DNA from: JASHVB01 sp049522565
Lineage (GTDB): Bacteria; Pseudomonadota; Alphaproteobacteria; Acetobacterales; Acetobacteraceae
Reading direction: 5' to 3'
Length of the DNA stretch: 24,553 bases
NCBI GenBank assembly: GCA_049522565.1
Contig: JBEKNT010000043.1
Coordinates: 1 to 24,553 of the forward strand
Shown: positions 13,064 through 22,082 of the stretch, in pieces
Numbering within the stretch: the first letter of the stretch is position 1
How the letters are laid out: each line of letters begins with the position of its first letter
Position numbers and translations under genes: made by a program
The notes under the pieces: generated by a model
What the model was told of the DNA's origin: nothing
Seen by the model: the letters and a program-made list of their open reading frames with translations, nothing else
Databases searched by the model: none

Positions 13064-14407
13064 ATGCCATTGACCAAAGAGCTGGGCCAGTTCGTCGCCG
13101 ACCTGTCGCCGAACCGGCTGCCGGAGGAAGCGGTGCGCGTCGCCCGCATGGGCATCATCGACTGCATCGGCACGATGATCGCCGGCCGCAAGGAAGACTG
13201 CGTGCGCATCATGCGCGAGGTGCTGGCACCCGCCGACGGACCCGCCACCATCACCTTCGGGCCCGACAAAGGCCCGGCACCGGAGGTCGCCTGGATCAAC
13301 GGCACGGCCGCCCATGCGCTGGACTATGACGATGTCGGACTGCGCGGCCATCCGAGCACCGTGCTGGTGCCGGCGATCCTCGCCGAGGCCGAAACGCTCG
13401 GCAGCTCCGGCGCCGACATCATCGTCGCCTATATCGCCGGCTACGAGACATGGGCGGAATTGTTCCGCCGAGACACCGGCCTGCTGCACAAGAAGGGCTG
13501 GCACCCCACCGGCCTGTACGGCGCGGTCGGCGCGGCCGCCGCGTGTGCATCGCTGCGCCGGCTGGACGCCGACAAGGCGGCCCAGGCGATCGCCCTCGGC
13601 GCCTCGCAAAGCGCCGGCCTGATGGCGAATTTCGGCACCATGACCAAGCCGTTCCATGCCGGCAAGGCAGCGCATGCCGGCGTCATGGCGGCGCGGCTGG
13701 CCGAGGCCGGCTTCACCGCCAATACCGACGCGTTGGAACACCCGCAGGGCTTCCTCAGCGCCATCTCGGTGGAGGGCAACCCGGACCGTGCCAGCGAATC
13801 CAAGGCCGGCAAGGAATGGGCGATCCTGTCGCAAGGCATCGGCATCAAGAAATACCCCACCTGCTACTGCACGCATCGCGCCATCGACTGCATGCTCGAT
13901 CTCGTCGCGGCCAGCCCGATCAAGGCCGACGACGTGAAGAAGATCACCGTCAACATCAGCGACTATTTCGCCACCGTGTTGCGCAATCACACGCCGCAAA
14001 CCGGCCTCGCGGCGAAATTCTCCATGGAGTTCGCCATGGCGAGCGGCATCGTCGCGCGGCGCGTTGGCCTGCGCGAACTGACCGACGACTTCGTGCAGCG
14101 CCCCGACATCCAGCAACTCATGCAACGGGTCGAGATCGTCACCACCACCGAATACGATCCGGAACTCTCGGGCGGCGCGGTTGCCGATTCGGTGCGGGTG
14201 GAGCTGACCTCCGGCAAGACGGTCGCGGGCGAGCCGGTGGCGCGCGCCACCGGACATGCGTCACGGCCGCTGAGCGAAGCGCAGCTCTACGAGAAATTCG
14301 CCGACTGCCTGGATGTCGGCGCTTCGGACATTCCGGCCGACGTGCTGTTCAAGCGGCTGCAATCGTTGCACTCGATCGCCGCGCGCGAACTGACGGCGCT
14401 GCAATAG
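13064..14407 (+). CDS. MmgE/PrpD family protein
   Basis: A 447-residue cytoplasmic protein of the MmgE/PrpD family, whose known members include 2-methylcitrate dehydratase and itaconate-pathway decarboxylases. Family features visible are the N-terminal helical domain (RVARMGIIDCIGTMIAG), WINGTAAHALDYDDV at about residues 82-96 with the conserved AHALDYDD, then KKGWHPTGLYGAVGAAAA, GTMTKPFHAGKAAHAGVMAA and KKYPTCYCTHRAID. The last segment corresponds to the usual KxxPxxxxxH motif. The length is normal for the family. The start ATG has GGAAGGAG upstream. The gene is transcribed away from the isocitrate-lyase-like gene, so they may belong to one carboxylate-degradation route. The exact substrate is not determinable from sequence. 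Confidence 0.92.
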   Translation: MPLTKELGQFVADLSPNRLPEEAVRVARMGIIDCIGTMIAGRKEDCVRIMREVLAPADGPATITFGPDKGPAPEVAWINGTAAHALDYDDVGLRGHPSTVLVPAILAEAETLGSSGADIIVAYIAGYETWAELFRRDTGLLHKKGWHPTGLYGAVGAAAACASLRRLDADKAAQAIALGASQSAGLMANFGTMTKPFHAGKAAHAGVMAARLAEAGFTANTDALEHPQGFLSAISVEGNPDRASESKAGKEWAILSQGIGIKKYPTCYCTHRAIDCMLDLVAASPIKADDVKKITVNISDYFATVLRNHTPQTGLAAKFSMEFAMASGIVARRVGLRELTDDFVQRPDIQQLMQRVEIVTTTEYDPELSGGAVADSVRVELTSGKTVAGEPVARATGHASRPLSEAQLYEKFADCLDVGASDIPADVLFKRLQSLHSIAARELTALQ

Positions 14408-14470
14408 CCGGGCGTCCCGGGGCCGTTGTCTGGCCGAGTGCCAGGCAGCGGCCGTCCGCGCCCGGCGGTT

Positions 14471-14869
14471 TCACGGCGCGCGGGGCAGCCGCCCCTCCTG
14501 ATAGCCGGCGGCGTCGAAATGCGCCTGACCCGAGGCGAATGTGCCGAGCCGCACTTGCTCCGCGACATCCGCGTTGGTCGCCAGATACCATGCCTCGTCT
14601 ACCGCGATCCGGTATGGCGCGCGGCCTTCGAAATAGCCGTGATCGAGGAAATGTTGCTTCGCTGACTGGATCTTGCCCTCGCGAATGCCCTGCGCCACGT
14701 CTTCGTTCTGCTGCAAATACCACGCCTCATCGACGTCGATGCCAACGAGCAATGCCTGGATCAGCCGCAGCATGTCTTCGTAGGTGGCCTTCACCCGGAT
14801 GGCACCGCCCCTGGCCTCGCTGACGCGGAGGTGGCCCTTGATGTGTTCGAACGGTGGAACGTAGCGCAC
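14471..14869 (-). CDS. Small protein with two DEAWYL...EGRxP repeats
   Basis: A protein of about 132 residues. Two tandem copies of one motif dominate: VDEAWYLQQNEDVAQGIREGKIQSAKQHF..HGYFEGRAP and VDEAWYLATNADVAEQVRLGTFASGQAHF..AGYQEGRLP. The same motif (pattern D-x-x-W/Y-Y-L-x-x-x-x-D-V-A ... A-x-x-H-(F/Y) ... G-x-x-E-G-R) occurs, as I recall, as short helical repeats in bacterial glycosyltransferases and surface proteins, but here it stands alone. The N-terminal part has VKATYEDMLRLIQALLVGI. I chose GTG at 14867-14869 because AGGAGG lies 8 nt upstream; the frame is open further upstream and includes CPDC, but that part overlaps the divergent racemase gene's leader. It is convergent with the PrpD-family gene. 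Its role is unknown. Confidence 0.68.
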   Translation of the reverse strand: MRYVPPFEHIKGHLRVSEARGGAIRVKATYEDMLRLIQALLVGIDVDEAWYLQQNEDVAQGIREGKIQSAKQHFLDHGYFEGRAPYRIAVDEAWYLATNADVAEQVRLGTFASGQAHFDAAGYQEGRLPRAP

Positions 14870-14987
14870 GCGGGCTGCCTCCTGTTTCAGGCAGTCCGGA
14901 CAATAGACGCCCTTCGAACGATATGGAATATATCGCCTGTCGTTTCGTCCAACCGGTCCGGCGGCGCGCAAAAGGGATGACAATGCG

Positions 14988-15707
14988 ATGAATTTGGATG
15001 ACACCGGCGTGAAAGTGCTCGGCGTGCTCGGTGGCATGGGGCCGCTGGCCAGCGCGCAATTCATGCTGCGTCTCACCCTGCTCACGCCGGCGGCGCGCGA
15101 TCAGGACCACATCCCCGCCGTGCTGTGGTCCGACCCGCGCGTGCCGGACCGCACGCGCAGCCATCTCGCCGGCGGTGAGGATCCGCTGCCGTGGCTGTTG
15201 CGCGGCATCGCCGCCCTGAAGCGCGCCGGTTGCGGTGCCATCGTCATTCCCTGCAACACCGCGCATGGCTGGTACGACGCCATGCAGGAGGCGGCCGGAG
15301 TGCCTATCCTGCACATCGTCGATGCGGCCGCGGCGGAACTGCACCGTTGCGGCATCGGTCCGGCAACCATCGGGCTGATGGGCACGCAGGCGACGCTGGA
15401 CATGCGGCTCTATCAGGACCGGCTGGCGCGCCAGGGCTGGGACTGTATCACGCCAACCGCCGACGAAATGGCCCAGCTCGTTTCGCCGGCGATTGCACAG
15501 GTCAAGGCGAACCGCGTCGCCGAGGCCTACGCGCCGCTGGCCGAGGTAGTGAACCGACTTGCCGCGCGCGGCGCCGCGGCGGTGGTGCTGGGCTGCACGG
15601 AGATCCCGCTCGGCATCCAGGCCGGACCGCAGGAGACGCTGCATGCGCCGGTCGTTGACACGATCGACGCCCTGGCCCGCGCGGCGATCGCCTGGGCGCG
15701 CGGCTGA
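14988..15707 (+). CDS. Aspartate/glutamate racemase family protein
   Basis: A 239-residue cytoplasmic enzyme of the Asp/Glu/hydantoin racemase superfamily, closest in style to aspartate racemase (RacD-like). The start has the family's LGVLGGMGPLAS motif. The two catalytic cysteines are C89 in IVIPCNTAH and C203 in VVLGCTEIPL, the cofactor-independent two-base pair. IGLMGTQATLDMRLYQ and the C-terminal VVDTIDALA strand are also typical. The length is normal. The start ATG has AAGGGA about 10 nt upstream. It is divergent from the small DEAWYL-repeat gene, and its stop lies 17 bp from that of the convergent autotransporter gene. L/D-aspartate interconversion is the likely reaction, but related members act on other amino acids. 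Confidence 0.9.
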   Translation: MNLDDTGVKVLGVLGGMGPLASAQFMLRLTLLTPAARDQDHIPAVLWSDPRVPDRTRSHLAGGEDPLPWLLRGIAALKRAGCGAIVIPCNTAHGWYDAMQEAAGVPILHIVDAAAAELHRCGIGPATIGLMGTQATLDMRLYQDRLARQGWDCITPTADEMAQLVSPAIAQVKANRVAEAYAPLAEVVNRLAARGAAAVVLGCTEIPLGIQAGPQETLHAPVVDTIDALARAAIAWARG

Positions 15708-18689
15708 CGACCCCGCACCGGCGCTCAGAAGTCCAGCTTCGCCCGGACGAAGAAGTTGTGCTGGTTGAACGATGCGCCCCCGGCGTAATCGTAGCCGCCG
15801 GCGATGCTCCACGCGGCGGTCTTCAGGAAGGTCACCCCGACACCCACATTGACGATGTCGCGATCGACCGGCGGGCCGTTGAAAGCGAACGTGTCGGGGC
15901 CGGCGACGTCGGCCGTGGTATAGCCTTCGGCCAGTTGGTTGCTGCCGAAATCGTGCAGGTAGTAGGCGTGGATTTCCGGAATCAGCGTGCCGCCATCCGG
16001 CAGTTTCGCCGGATAGGCCAGGCGCCCGCCGAGGCGCGTCTGGGTCAGATCGGCGCTCTGGCCGTCGACGTGCATGTCCATGCCGTACGCCGAGCCGCCG
16101 CTGGTCGTGTAGCTGTCGAAATTGAAGTGCATCTGCTGCACCGAGGCATACGGCGTGACCACCGCGCCGTTCAGCTTCCAGTCGTAGCCCGCGCCAAGCC
16201 TGGCACCGAGCTGGGTTCCCCCGCTGGTCGAATCGAGCGCGATGTCGAAGGCCGAGACCACGTCGTGGCGCTTGTACTGATTGTAGCCCGCGGACAATGC
16301 GCCATCGACGAAGAAGCTCTGCAGGTACCAGGCACCGTACAACGCAAACTGGCTGCTGAAGATCGCTCCGTTGCTGCCGGAGGTGTAGCCGCTGAACGTG
16401 ATGTCGCTGTTGGCCAATGTCAGCGCGACGCCGAGGCGCAAATTATCCAGCACCAGCATGTCGCCACCCAGCGTTACCCCGTAGGTGCCCACCGAGTAGC
16501 CGTCGACCCCATTCTCGGCGTCCTGTGACGTCAGCGCACCGAACGGCTGGCCCCATGCGGTCATCCCGCGACCGGCCTCGTCGCCCGCCGTCAGGCCGGT
16601 TTGCCTCGGATCGAGCCGCGCCGCGGTCAGCCGGTCCGAGATCGCCCCCATCCCGGAGCTGAGCACGTCCTCCGCCGCCGCCAGGTTGAGCGACGCGGTG
16701 AACAGCGTGCTCGGCGCCAGTTGCTTTTCCAACTGGACCAGCGCACCCGGCGACAGCGTGTTCAACAGCGTGTCGATGCTGTGCGCCAACGGTGCCTGCC
16801 CTGACAATGACAATCCGGCCAGCACCTGCGTCAGGAAGTGCTGGACCGCGATGTCATTGGGAGTCGCAAGAGCGATCACCGGGGCGAACACCAGGTTCAC
16901 GTCGGTGGTTGCCGCGTACAGCGCCTGGTTCGCGGTCTGCGCCCGCCCCGTCAACACAAGATCCGTTGTCGTGTTCGTCAGGCTGAAACCGATACCCGCA
17001 TTGTCACTGCTGGCGGTCAGCAAGCCGGGATTGGCGACCGTCAGCGTGGCGGACGTCGACACATGCTCTGACTGGCCGACCAGTCCGAACGGATCGGTGG
17101 TGATCGGCACATGCACCGAGACCGTGTCGGGCCCGCCGGTGACGCTGGCGTTGCCGATGACGGTGAGCTTGCCGGCAGCGGTGTCGGTAACGGTGACGCC
17201 GAGCGTGCCGCTGCTCGCCTGCGTATAGCTGCCGGCGATGGTCGGATTGTCTGCGCCGATACTGACCAGTCCGGCATTGTTGAATCCGGCAGCGTTCACA
17301 TTGGCGTTCAACGCCACGGTGGCGCCGGATGCCACATTGAATGCGAACACCGGCGACACCGGGTTTTGCAGCAGCAGCGTGCCGGCGTTGGCATTGATGG
17401 TATCCACATTGGCAATCGAACCGGCGGTGGCGAAGCTGCCGGTGAGATTGAAATTCACCGTGTCGTCGCTGCCCAACTGCCCGATAACAGCGCCGACAAT
17501 ACTGCCGCCGGTGACGGTCAACGTATCGCCCGCCGGCCCCAGCTTGATCTGCCCGATGATGGTGCCCGCCGTGTCGATGGTCAGCCCCCGCGTGCCGGAG
17601 GCGTTGTCGATGGCGACGCCGCTGCCGTTGCCCGGGCCGCCCTGGATAAGGCCGCTGGCGGTGTTGGTGATGCCGCCGGTGACCTGTCCGGTCGCACCCA
17701 TGGCAAGCGCGGTGCCTTGTTGAGCGATGATCGTGCCGCTGTTGACGATGCTGCCGATGGTGCCACTGTTGAAGATCGCGGTGCCACCGGCGCCGGTCGC
17801 CTGGATGCTTCCGGTCGCCGTGTTGGTGATACTCTGGATCGTTGCCGTGCCGTTTATCTTGATGGCTGGATCGGCAGCAGACTGGATCAGGCCAGAGTTG
17901 GCGATGGTACCGAGCGTGATGAAGAGGCCCAATGTTCCGGCAATGGAGATCGCGTTTCCACCAGCCGCGGCCTGAATGGTGCCGCCAGCGCTGTTGATGA
18001 TGTTGCCGCTGCTGAAGCCGATCAGAATGGCGGCGTCATTCGTGCCGGTTGCCTGGATGATGCCGCCGGCATCGTTGAGGATGTTGCCGATCGTCCCGGC
18101 CGTGCCCACTTCAACGGCAGCGGCAGATGCGGCATCCGTCTGGATGAGGCCACTGTTTTCGAGCATGGCAAGGCTGCCCGTGACATTCACCGTGCTGGCC
18201 AACGCGCCGCTCGACAGCAGCGTCCCGGCATTGATGATGCTGCCAACCTGGCCCGAGACGGAGAGCGCGTTGTTGATGCTTGACTCCATCGTGGCGCCCG
18301 CTGCGTTGGCAATGGTTCCTACCGCGCCAATCACATTAATCGCGCCGTATGCGGCTCCGCTGGCATCGATCGTGCCGCCCGGCGCGTTCGTGATGCTGCC
18401 CACCGAGCCGAGCACATTGATGCCGGCGCCGGACAACTGGCTGGACAAGATCAAGCCGCTGTTGTCGATCGCATTGACCGTGCCGGCAACATTGATGCTG
18501 GCTATGATGCTGTAGGAAAAATACGGGGAGGTCGTCTGGATCGTTCCGGTATTGCTGATGGTGCCGACCGATCCGCCGCGATCGACGTTGATGGCGCCAA
18601 AGCTCCCGCCATAGCCGGTTTCGTTCATCTGGAGCAATCCGCCGTTGGTGATTGCCCCAACGGTTCCGGCTACGTCGATGACCTCGGTG

Positions 18690-19480
18690 GACCCGCCGGT
18701 TATCTGGATGGTGCCGCCGGCATTGTTGACGACGCTGGCGATGGTTCCGGTCTGATCGACCTCGATTGCCGCATAAGGACCGCTGGACTGGATAAGGCCG
18801 GAATTGGCAATCGTGCCGATCCTGGCGGCACCGCCGCTACTGCTGCCCACCAGGATGGCATTCCCGGAGTTGGCGGTCTGAACCGTGCCGCCGATGTTGG
18901 AAATGCTGCCGATCGAGCCGCCCGGCTCGACATCGATTGCCGTGCCTCCAGCCGACGCCTGGATCAGTCCGCTGTTGCCGATCGTGGTGACGGAGCCTGC
19001 CACATCGATGGCATTCGCGTTCGCGCCGCTGGTCTGGATGGTGCCGCCGGCGGTGTTGACGATGCTGGCGATCGTTCCGGTTGCGTCAATCTCGACGGCA
19101 TTGCCGCTGGCCTGGATCGTGCTGGAATTGGCAATGCTGCCGACGATGGAGGCGGCGCCGCTGACCCCTCCCACCAGGATCGCATTCCCGGCGTTGATCG
19201 CCTGGATGGTGCCGGTCGTGTTGATGATGCTGCCAACCGAGCCGCCCGGCTCGACGTTGATCGGGATGCCGAAGTCGATCGCCTGCACCAACCCGCCGTT
19301 GCTGATGGTGCCGACGCTGCCGGTTATGTCGATCGCATTGGCGTAAGCGGCGGTCGCCAGGATGGAGCCGCCGGCATTGTTGGCGATGCTACCGATCGAG
19401 CCGGCCAGACCAACTTCGATGGCTGCATATTTGCCGGCAGACTGGATCAGCCCGGAGTTGGCGATCGTGCCGATGGTGAC
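18690..19480 (-). repeat. Higher-order repeats of about 330 bp in the autotransporter passenger
   Basis: Three successive blocks of 108-110 residues begin at about 19475, 19145 and 18821. Each follows the order (G)(T/S)IANS...IQ, ...(A/V)EI/IEV...GSI(A/G)SI.N.AGG(T/S)I, (A/V)ID(I/V).GSV, then (I/V)(N/D)VEPGGS(I/V)GSI, and GNAILVG. The third block is partial, with the later strands changed. The DNA is clearly homologous between blocks, so they arose by tandem duplication and could recombine. Confidence 0.7.
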
Positions 19481-20325
19481 GATCGCACTGCTTGTTCCGG
19501 CGACGAGGATGGCATTCCCCGAGTTGGTGGACTCGATCGTCCCGCCATTGTTGATAATGCTGCCGATCGAGCCGCTGCCGAGATCGATCGCGCTGCCATT
19601 GCCCTGGGTCGCCTGGATCAAGCCGGTGTTGTTGATCGTGGTGATGGTGCCGGTCACGGTTATATCATTGCCGAACGCACCGCTCGACTGGATCGTGCCG
19701 CTGTTGTCGAGCAGGTTGATGGTACCCGTCACGCTGACCGCGTTGCCAAATGCACCGTTCGACAGGACCGTGCCGCTGTTGTCGAGGGTGCCGACGGTAC
19801 CCGCCACACCAATCCCGGCGCCGAGCGGGCCGCTCGCCAGGATCAGGTCCCTGTTGTCGATGGTGCCGGCGGTACCCGTCACGGTAATCCCGGCACCAAT
19901 CGCGCCGCTTACCTGGAGCGTCCCGTCGTTGACGATGGTGCCGGCCTCACCAACGATCTGGATGGCGTTGCCGCCGGCGCCGCTCGATTGCATGGTGCCG
20001 GTCGACTCGTTCGTGATGCTGCTGACCGAACCGGTCACGCTGATGGCGTTGGCACCGAACGTCGTCCCCTGGATCAGGCCGGAGTTGTCGATGGTGCTGA
20101 CGGTGCCCCCCACATTGATGCCGGTGGCGGCCGGGCCGGTTCCCTGGATCGTTCCCAGGTTGACGATGCTGCCGACCGTGCCGGTCGGATCGATCAGGAT
20201 GGCGTTGCCGTCGTCGATCCCGCCGCTCGTGATAACGGCCGTCGCGGCGTTGCCGATGCTGGCAACGGTTCCCGTCACCTCCAGCGCCGAGCCGAAGGCG
20301 CCGTTCCCTTGGATCGTTCCGCCTG

Positions 20326-20336
20326 ACGCGTGGCAA
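20326..20336 (-). other. Apparent frameshift site in the autotransporter
   Basis: On the coding strand the sequence reads ACCTTTGCCACGCGTCAGG. Restoring an A (GCC AAC GCG TCA GGC GGA) gives Ala-Asn-Ala-Ser-Gly-Gly, exactly the repeat pattern seen in the rest of the passenger. There is no homopolymer or slippery heptamer at the site, so programmed frameshifting or polymerase slippage is not suggested by the local sequence. Confidence 0.8.
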
Positions 20337-20811
20337 AGGTACCGGCCGAGCCGCTGGAGGCGATGCTCACCGCAACCCCGTATTCTCCATCGGCCTGGAC
20401 CACGCCGCTGTTGGTGAACGCAGCGATCCCACCGGCGTCGCTGATGGCCTGCCCGGAGGAGGTTTCCGCAGCCAGCACGCCACCGCTGGTGATGCTGATC
20501 GTCCCGACCGAGGCGCCGGAGATGACGCTGACGGCGGTGCCATTGCTGAGGGTGGACTGGATCGTGCCGCTGTTGGTGATCGAGGCTGCGCCCAGGCCGT
20601 TGACGACGACCGCGGCGGCGGTGCCGGAATTGGCCGTGATACTGCTGCTGTTGGCCAGGCTGTCGCCCGTGTTGAGGGTATAGAGCGGCGCCGCGCCCGC
20701 CACCGGCGTCGTATTGTCGTACGAGGCCGCTTCCGCGCCGCCGCCGAGCGCGATTCCGGCGACGGACGCCAGCAGGAGAATGCGGTAGGAATAAGGGCTG
20801 GTATCCCGCAC

Positions 20812-21025
20812 AGCGTTTCTCCCCCGGCGTCTTCAATGCGTGCGCGCGACGATTCCTTATGGCGCACGGAGCGTCCAGCCGACCGGATCGGTGCAGCAAG
20901 GAAATCGTGCAAGGTGTTGCGGAATCATCAGCCGAATTCGTTGCTAATTGACAATTCCTTGTTGGCACATCCGTCAACGCAACGAAGCGATCGCTGCACC
21001 AAGGCCGCAGACGTTGCGCCAGGAT
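20812..21025. promoter_or_regulatory. Upstream region of the autotransporter gene
   Basis: This 214-bp gap lies between the autotransporter start and the stop of the inositol-monophosphatase gene on the same strand. Positions about 20930-20980 are less GC-rich and hold TTGTC/TTAG-type sequence that could be promoter. I cannot define boxes. There is no gene on either strand that I can support. Confidence 0.3.
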
Positions 21026-21850
21026 TTACCCGCCGGCCAGCAGCGCCTCCCGCAACGCTTCCCAACTTTCCCGATCGGGTGCGCAGATCAACCCGCCATC
21101 GGTCAGCGCAGGGGTGTAGGCGCTGCCGTCGAACCGTGCGGCAAAGCCGCCGGCCTCGCGATGCAGCAGCCAGCCGGGAGCGTGGTCCCAGGGCAGCAGC
21201 CGGTTGAACACCAGGAAGTGGCAATGGCCCGCGGCCGCCATGCGGTACTCATGCGCGGCGCAGCGATAGTCCCAGCTTCCGCCCAGACGCGGCAGGTTGC
21301 CGCACACGGTTGTTCGTTGCTTCTCCGGCATGAATCGCCAGGAGACGTTGCCCGCCATTTCCGCTACCGGCGCCGGCGCGGCGACATGCAGGTCAACCCG
21401 GCGTCCCTCCGGGGATTCGATCCAGGCGCCCTCGCCGCGCAAGGCCAGCGCGGTGTCGTCCCCGATCGGATCGTGGATCGCCGCCGCCACCACCTCGCCG
21501 TGCCGGATCGCCGCGGCCATCACGCCGAACAGCGGCAGGCCGGCGGCGAAGTTCGCCGTGCCGTCCACCGGATCGACGACGAAGGCCAGGTCGGCGTCGG
21601 CCAGGCGAAGCAGCAGGGACGGGTCGGCGCTGGCGGCTTCCTCGCCGACGATGACGCAGTTCGGGAAGTGGCGGCCGAGGCGCGCGGCGATCATGCGTTC
21701 CGCGGCTTCGTCGGCGTCGGTGACGAGGTCGAGCGGTCCGGTCTTGTGGCGCACCGCTGCTGCATCCAGGTGGCGGAAGCGGGGCAGGATTTCCGCCCGC
21801 GCGGCGTCGCGCAGAATGCGGGCAAGGGTGGCAAGGTCGGTGGGGGTCAT
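21026..21850 (-). CDS. Inositol monophosphatase family protein
   Basis: A 274-residue cytoplasmic Mg-dependent phosphatase of the IMPase/FBPase/CysQ superfamily. Metal-binding motifs are present: IVGEE (67-71), VVDPVDGTANF (91-101; family DPxDGTxNF) and WDHAPG (221-226), with a following REAGG. The length matches bacterial SuhB or histidinol-phosphatase HisN-like members. Possible substrates are inositol-1-phosphate, histidinol phosphate or PAP; sequence alone does not choose. The start is ATG at 21848-21850. The GGGAGAGG of the mirrored repeat ends 13 nt upstream, the same distance as for the chromate transporter gene. The gene follows hflX on the same strand but is separated by 232 bp containing that repeat, so a separate transcript is likely. 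Confidence 0.88.
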   Translation of the reverse strand: MTPTDLATLARILRDAARAEILPRFRHLDAAAVRHKTGPLDLVTDADEAAERMIAARLGRHFPNCVIVGEEAASADPSLLLRLADADLAFVVDPVDGTANFAAGLPLFGVMAAAIRHGEVVAAAIHDPIGDDTALALRGEGAWIESPEGRRVDLHVAAPAPVAEMAGNVSWRFMPEKQRTTVCGNLPRLGGSWDYRCAAHEYRMAAAGHCHFLVFNRLLPWDHAPGWLLHREAGGFAARFDGSAYTPALTDGGLICAPDRESWEALREALLAGG

Positions 21851-21860
21851 GGGTCAGCGT

Positions 21861-22019
21861 AAACCTCTCCCGCCTGCGGCGGGAGAGGCGCGGCGCGCAA
21901 GCGGCGAGACTAAGGGCGATCGGGTCGGTAGGCTGCGTGAAGGTGGTTCGGGGCGACCCGGTCAGCCTCACTTGGCGTGCCGGCGCACGCCGTCCTCCCC
22001 CGCGTCGCGGGAGAGGTTT
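21861..22019. repeat. Mirrored composite palindromic repeat (copy 2)
   Basis: The layout is the same as at 10138-10295. There is an outward AAACCTCTCCCGC end with a hairpin at 21864-21888, a diverged core around AAGGGCGATCGGGTCGG (about 21911-21927) facing CGACCCGGTCAGCCTCAC (about 21954-21971), and a second hairpin at about 21994-22016 ending GGGAGAGGTTT. The core arms are less perfect than in copy 1. A further degenerate GGGAGAG hairpin follows at about 22027-22047. It sits between hflX and the inositol-monophosphatase gene. Confidence 0.85.
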
Positions 22020-22082
22020 GTTGCGACTCCCGCCGCAGCCGGGAGAGCGCTGGTTCTGGTCCCGGCGCAGGCGGACGAGGGT

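Larger units (their letters stand above)
15725..20811 (-). pseudogene. Very large autotransporter, interrupted by a 1-bp deletion
   Basis: The gene would encode about 1,695 residues, secreted by the type V route. It starts at GTG 20809-20811 (GGGGGAG 7 nt upstream) with a signal peptide (RILLLASVAGIALGGGAEA|AS). The passenger (about 17600-20700) consists of about 20-residue beta-helix units of the form GTI.N.G.IQ......A(I/V).V.G.VGSI. A non-repetitive linker follows. The last 280 residues (15728-16567) are the outer-membrane beta-barrel, from MTAWGQPFG to the terminal FFVRAKLDF ending in Phe. Frames do not join: the signal-peptide frame runs on only to 20275, while the passenger is read in another frame. 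Adding one base between 20331 and 20330 restores GTFANASGGTIQ. Either the gene is broken or phase-variable, or the base is missing through a sequence error. Expression as one protein is not possible as given. The ligand is unknown; adhesion is typical. Confidence 0.88.

Noticed and set aside
12843..13073. Small plus-strand ORF across the lyase/PrpD intergenic region
   Set aside because: Its second half is a translation of the dispersed palindromic repeat (SPAQRERF type), a common source of false small genes.
20326..20336. Programmed ribosomal frameshift in the autotransporter
   Set aside because: No slippery heptamer, homopolymer or downstream structure was evident; a simple 1-base loss explains the data better.
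15758..20683. Several plus-strand open frames opposite the autotransporter gene
   Set aside because: They mirror the repeated passenger sequence and contain no family motif; the minus-strand frame has a signal peptide (after frame repair) and a clear beta-barrel.
20332..20977. The Arg/Gln/His-rich continuation of the passenger frame upstream of the frameshift, ending in an ATG or alternative start near 20977
   Set aside because: This stretch is the wrong frame of the signal peptide and first repeats; its composition is not protein-like and the true start is GTG at 20809-20811.
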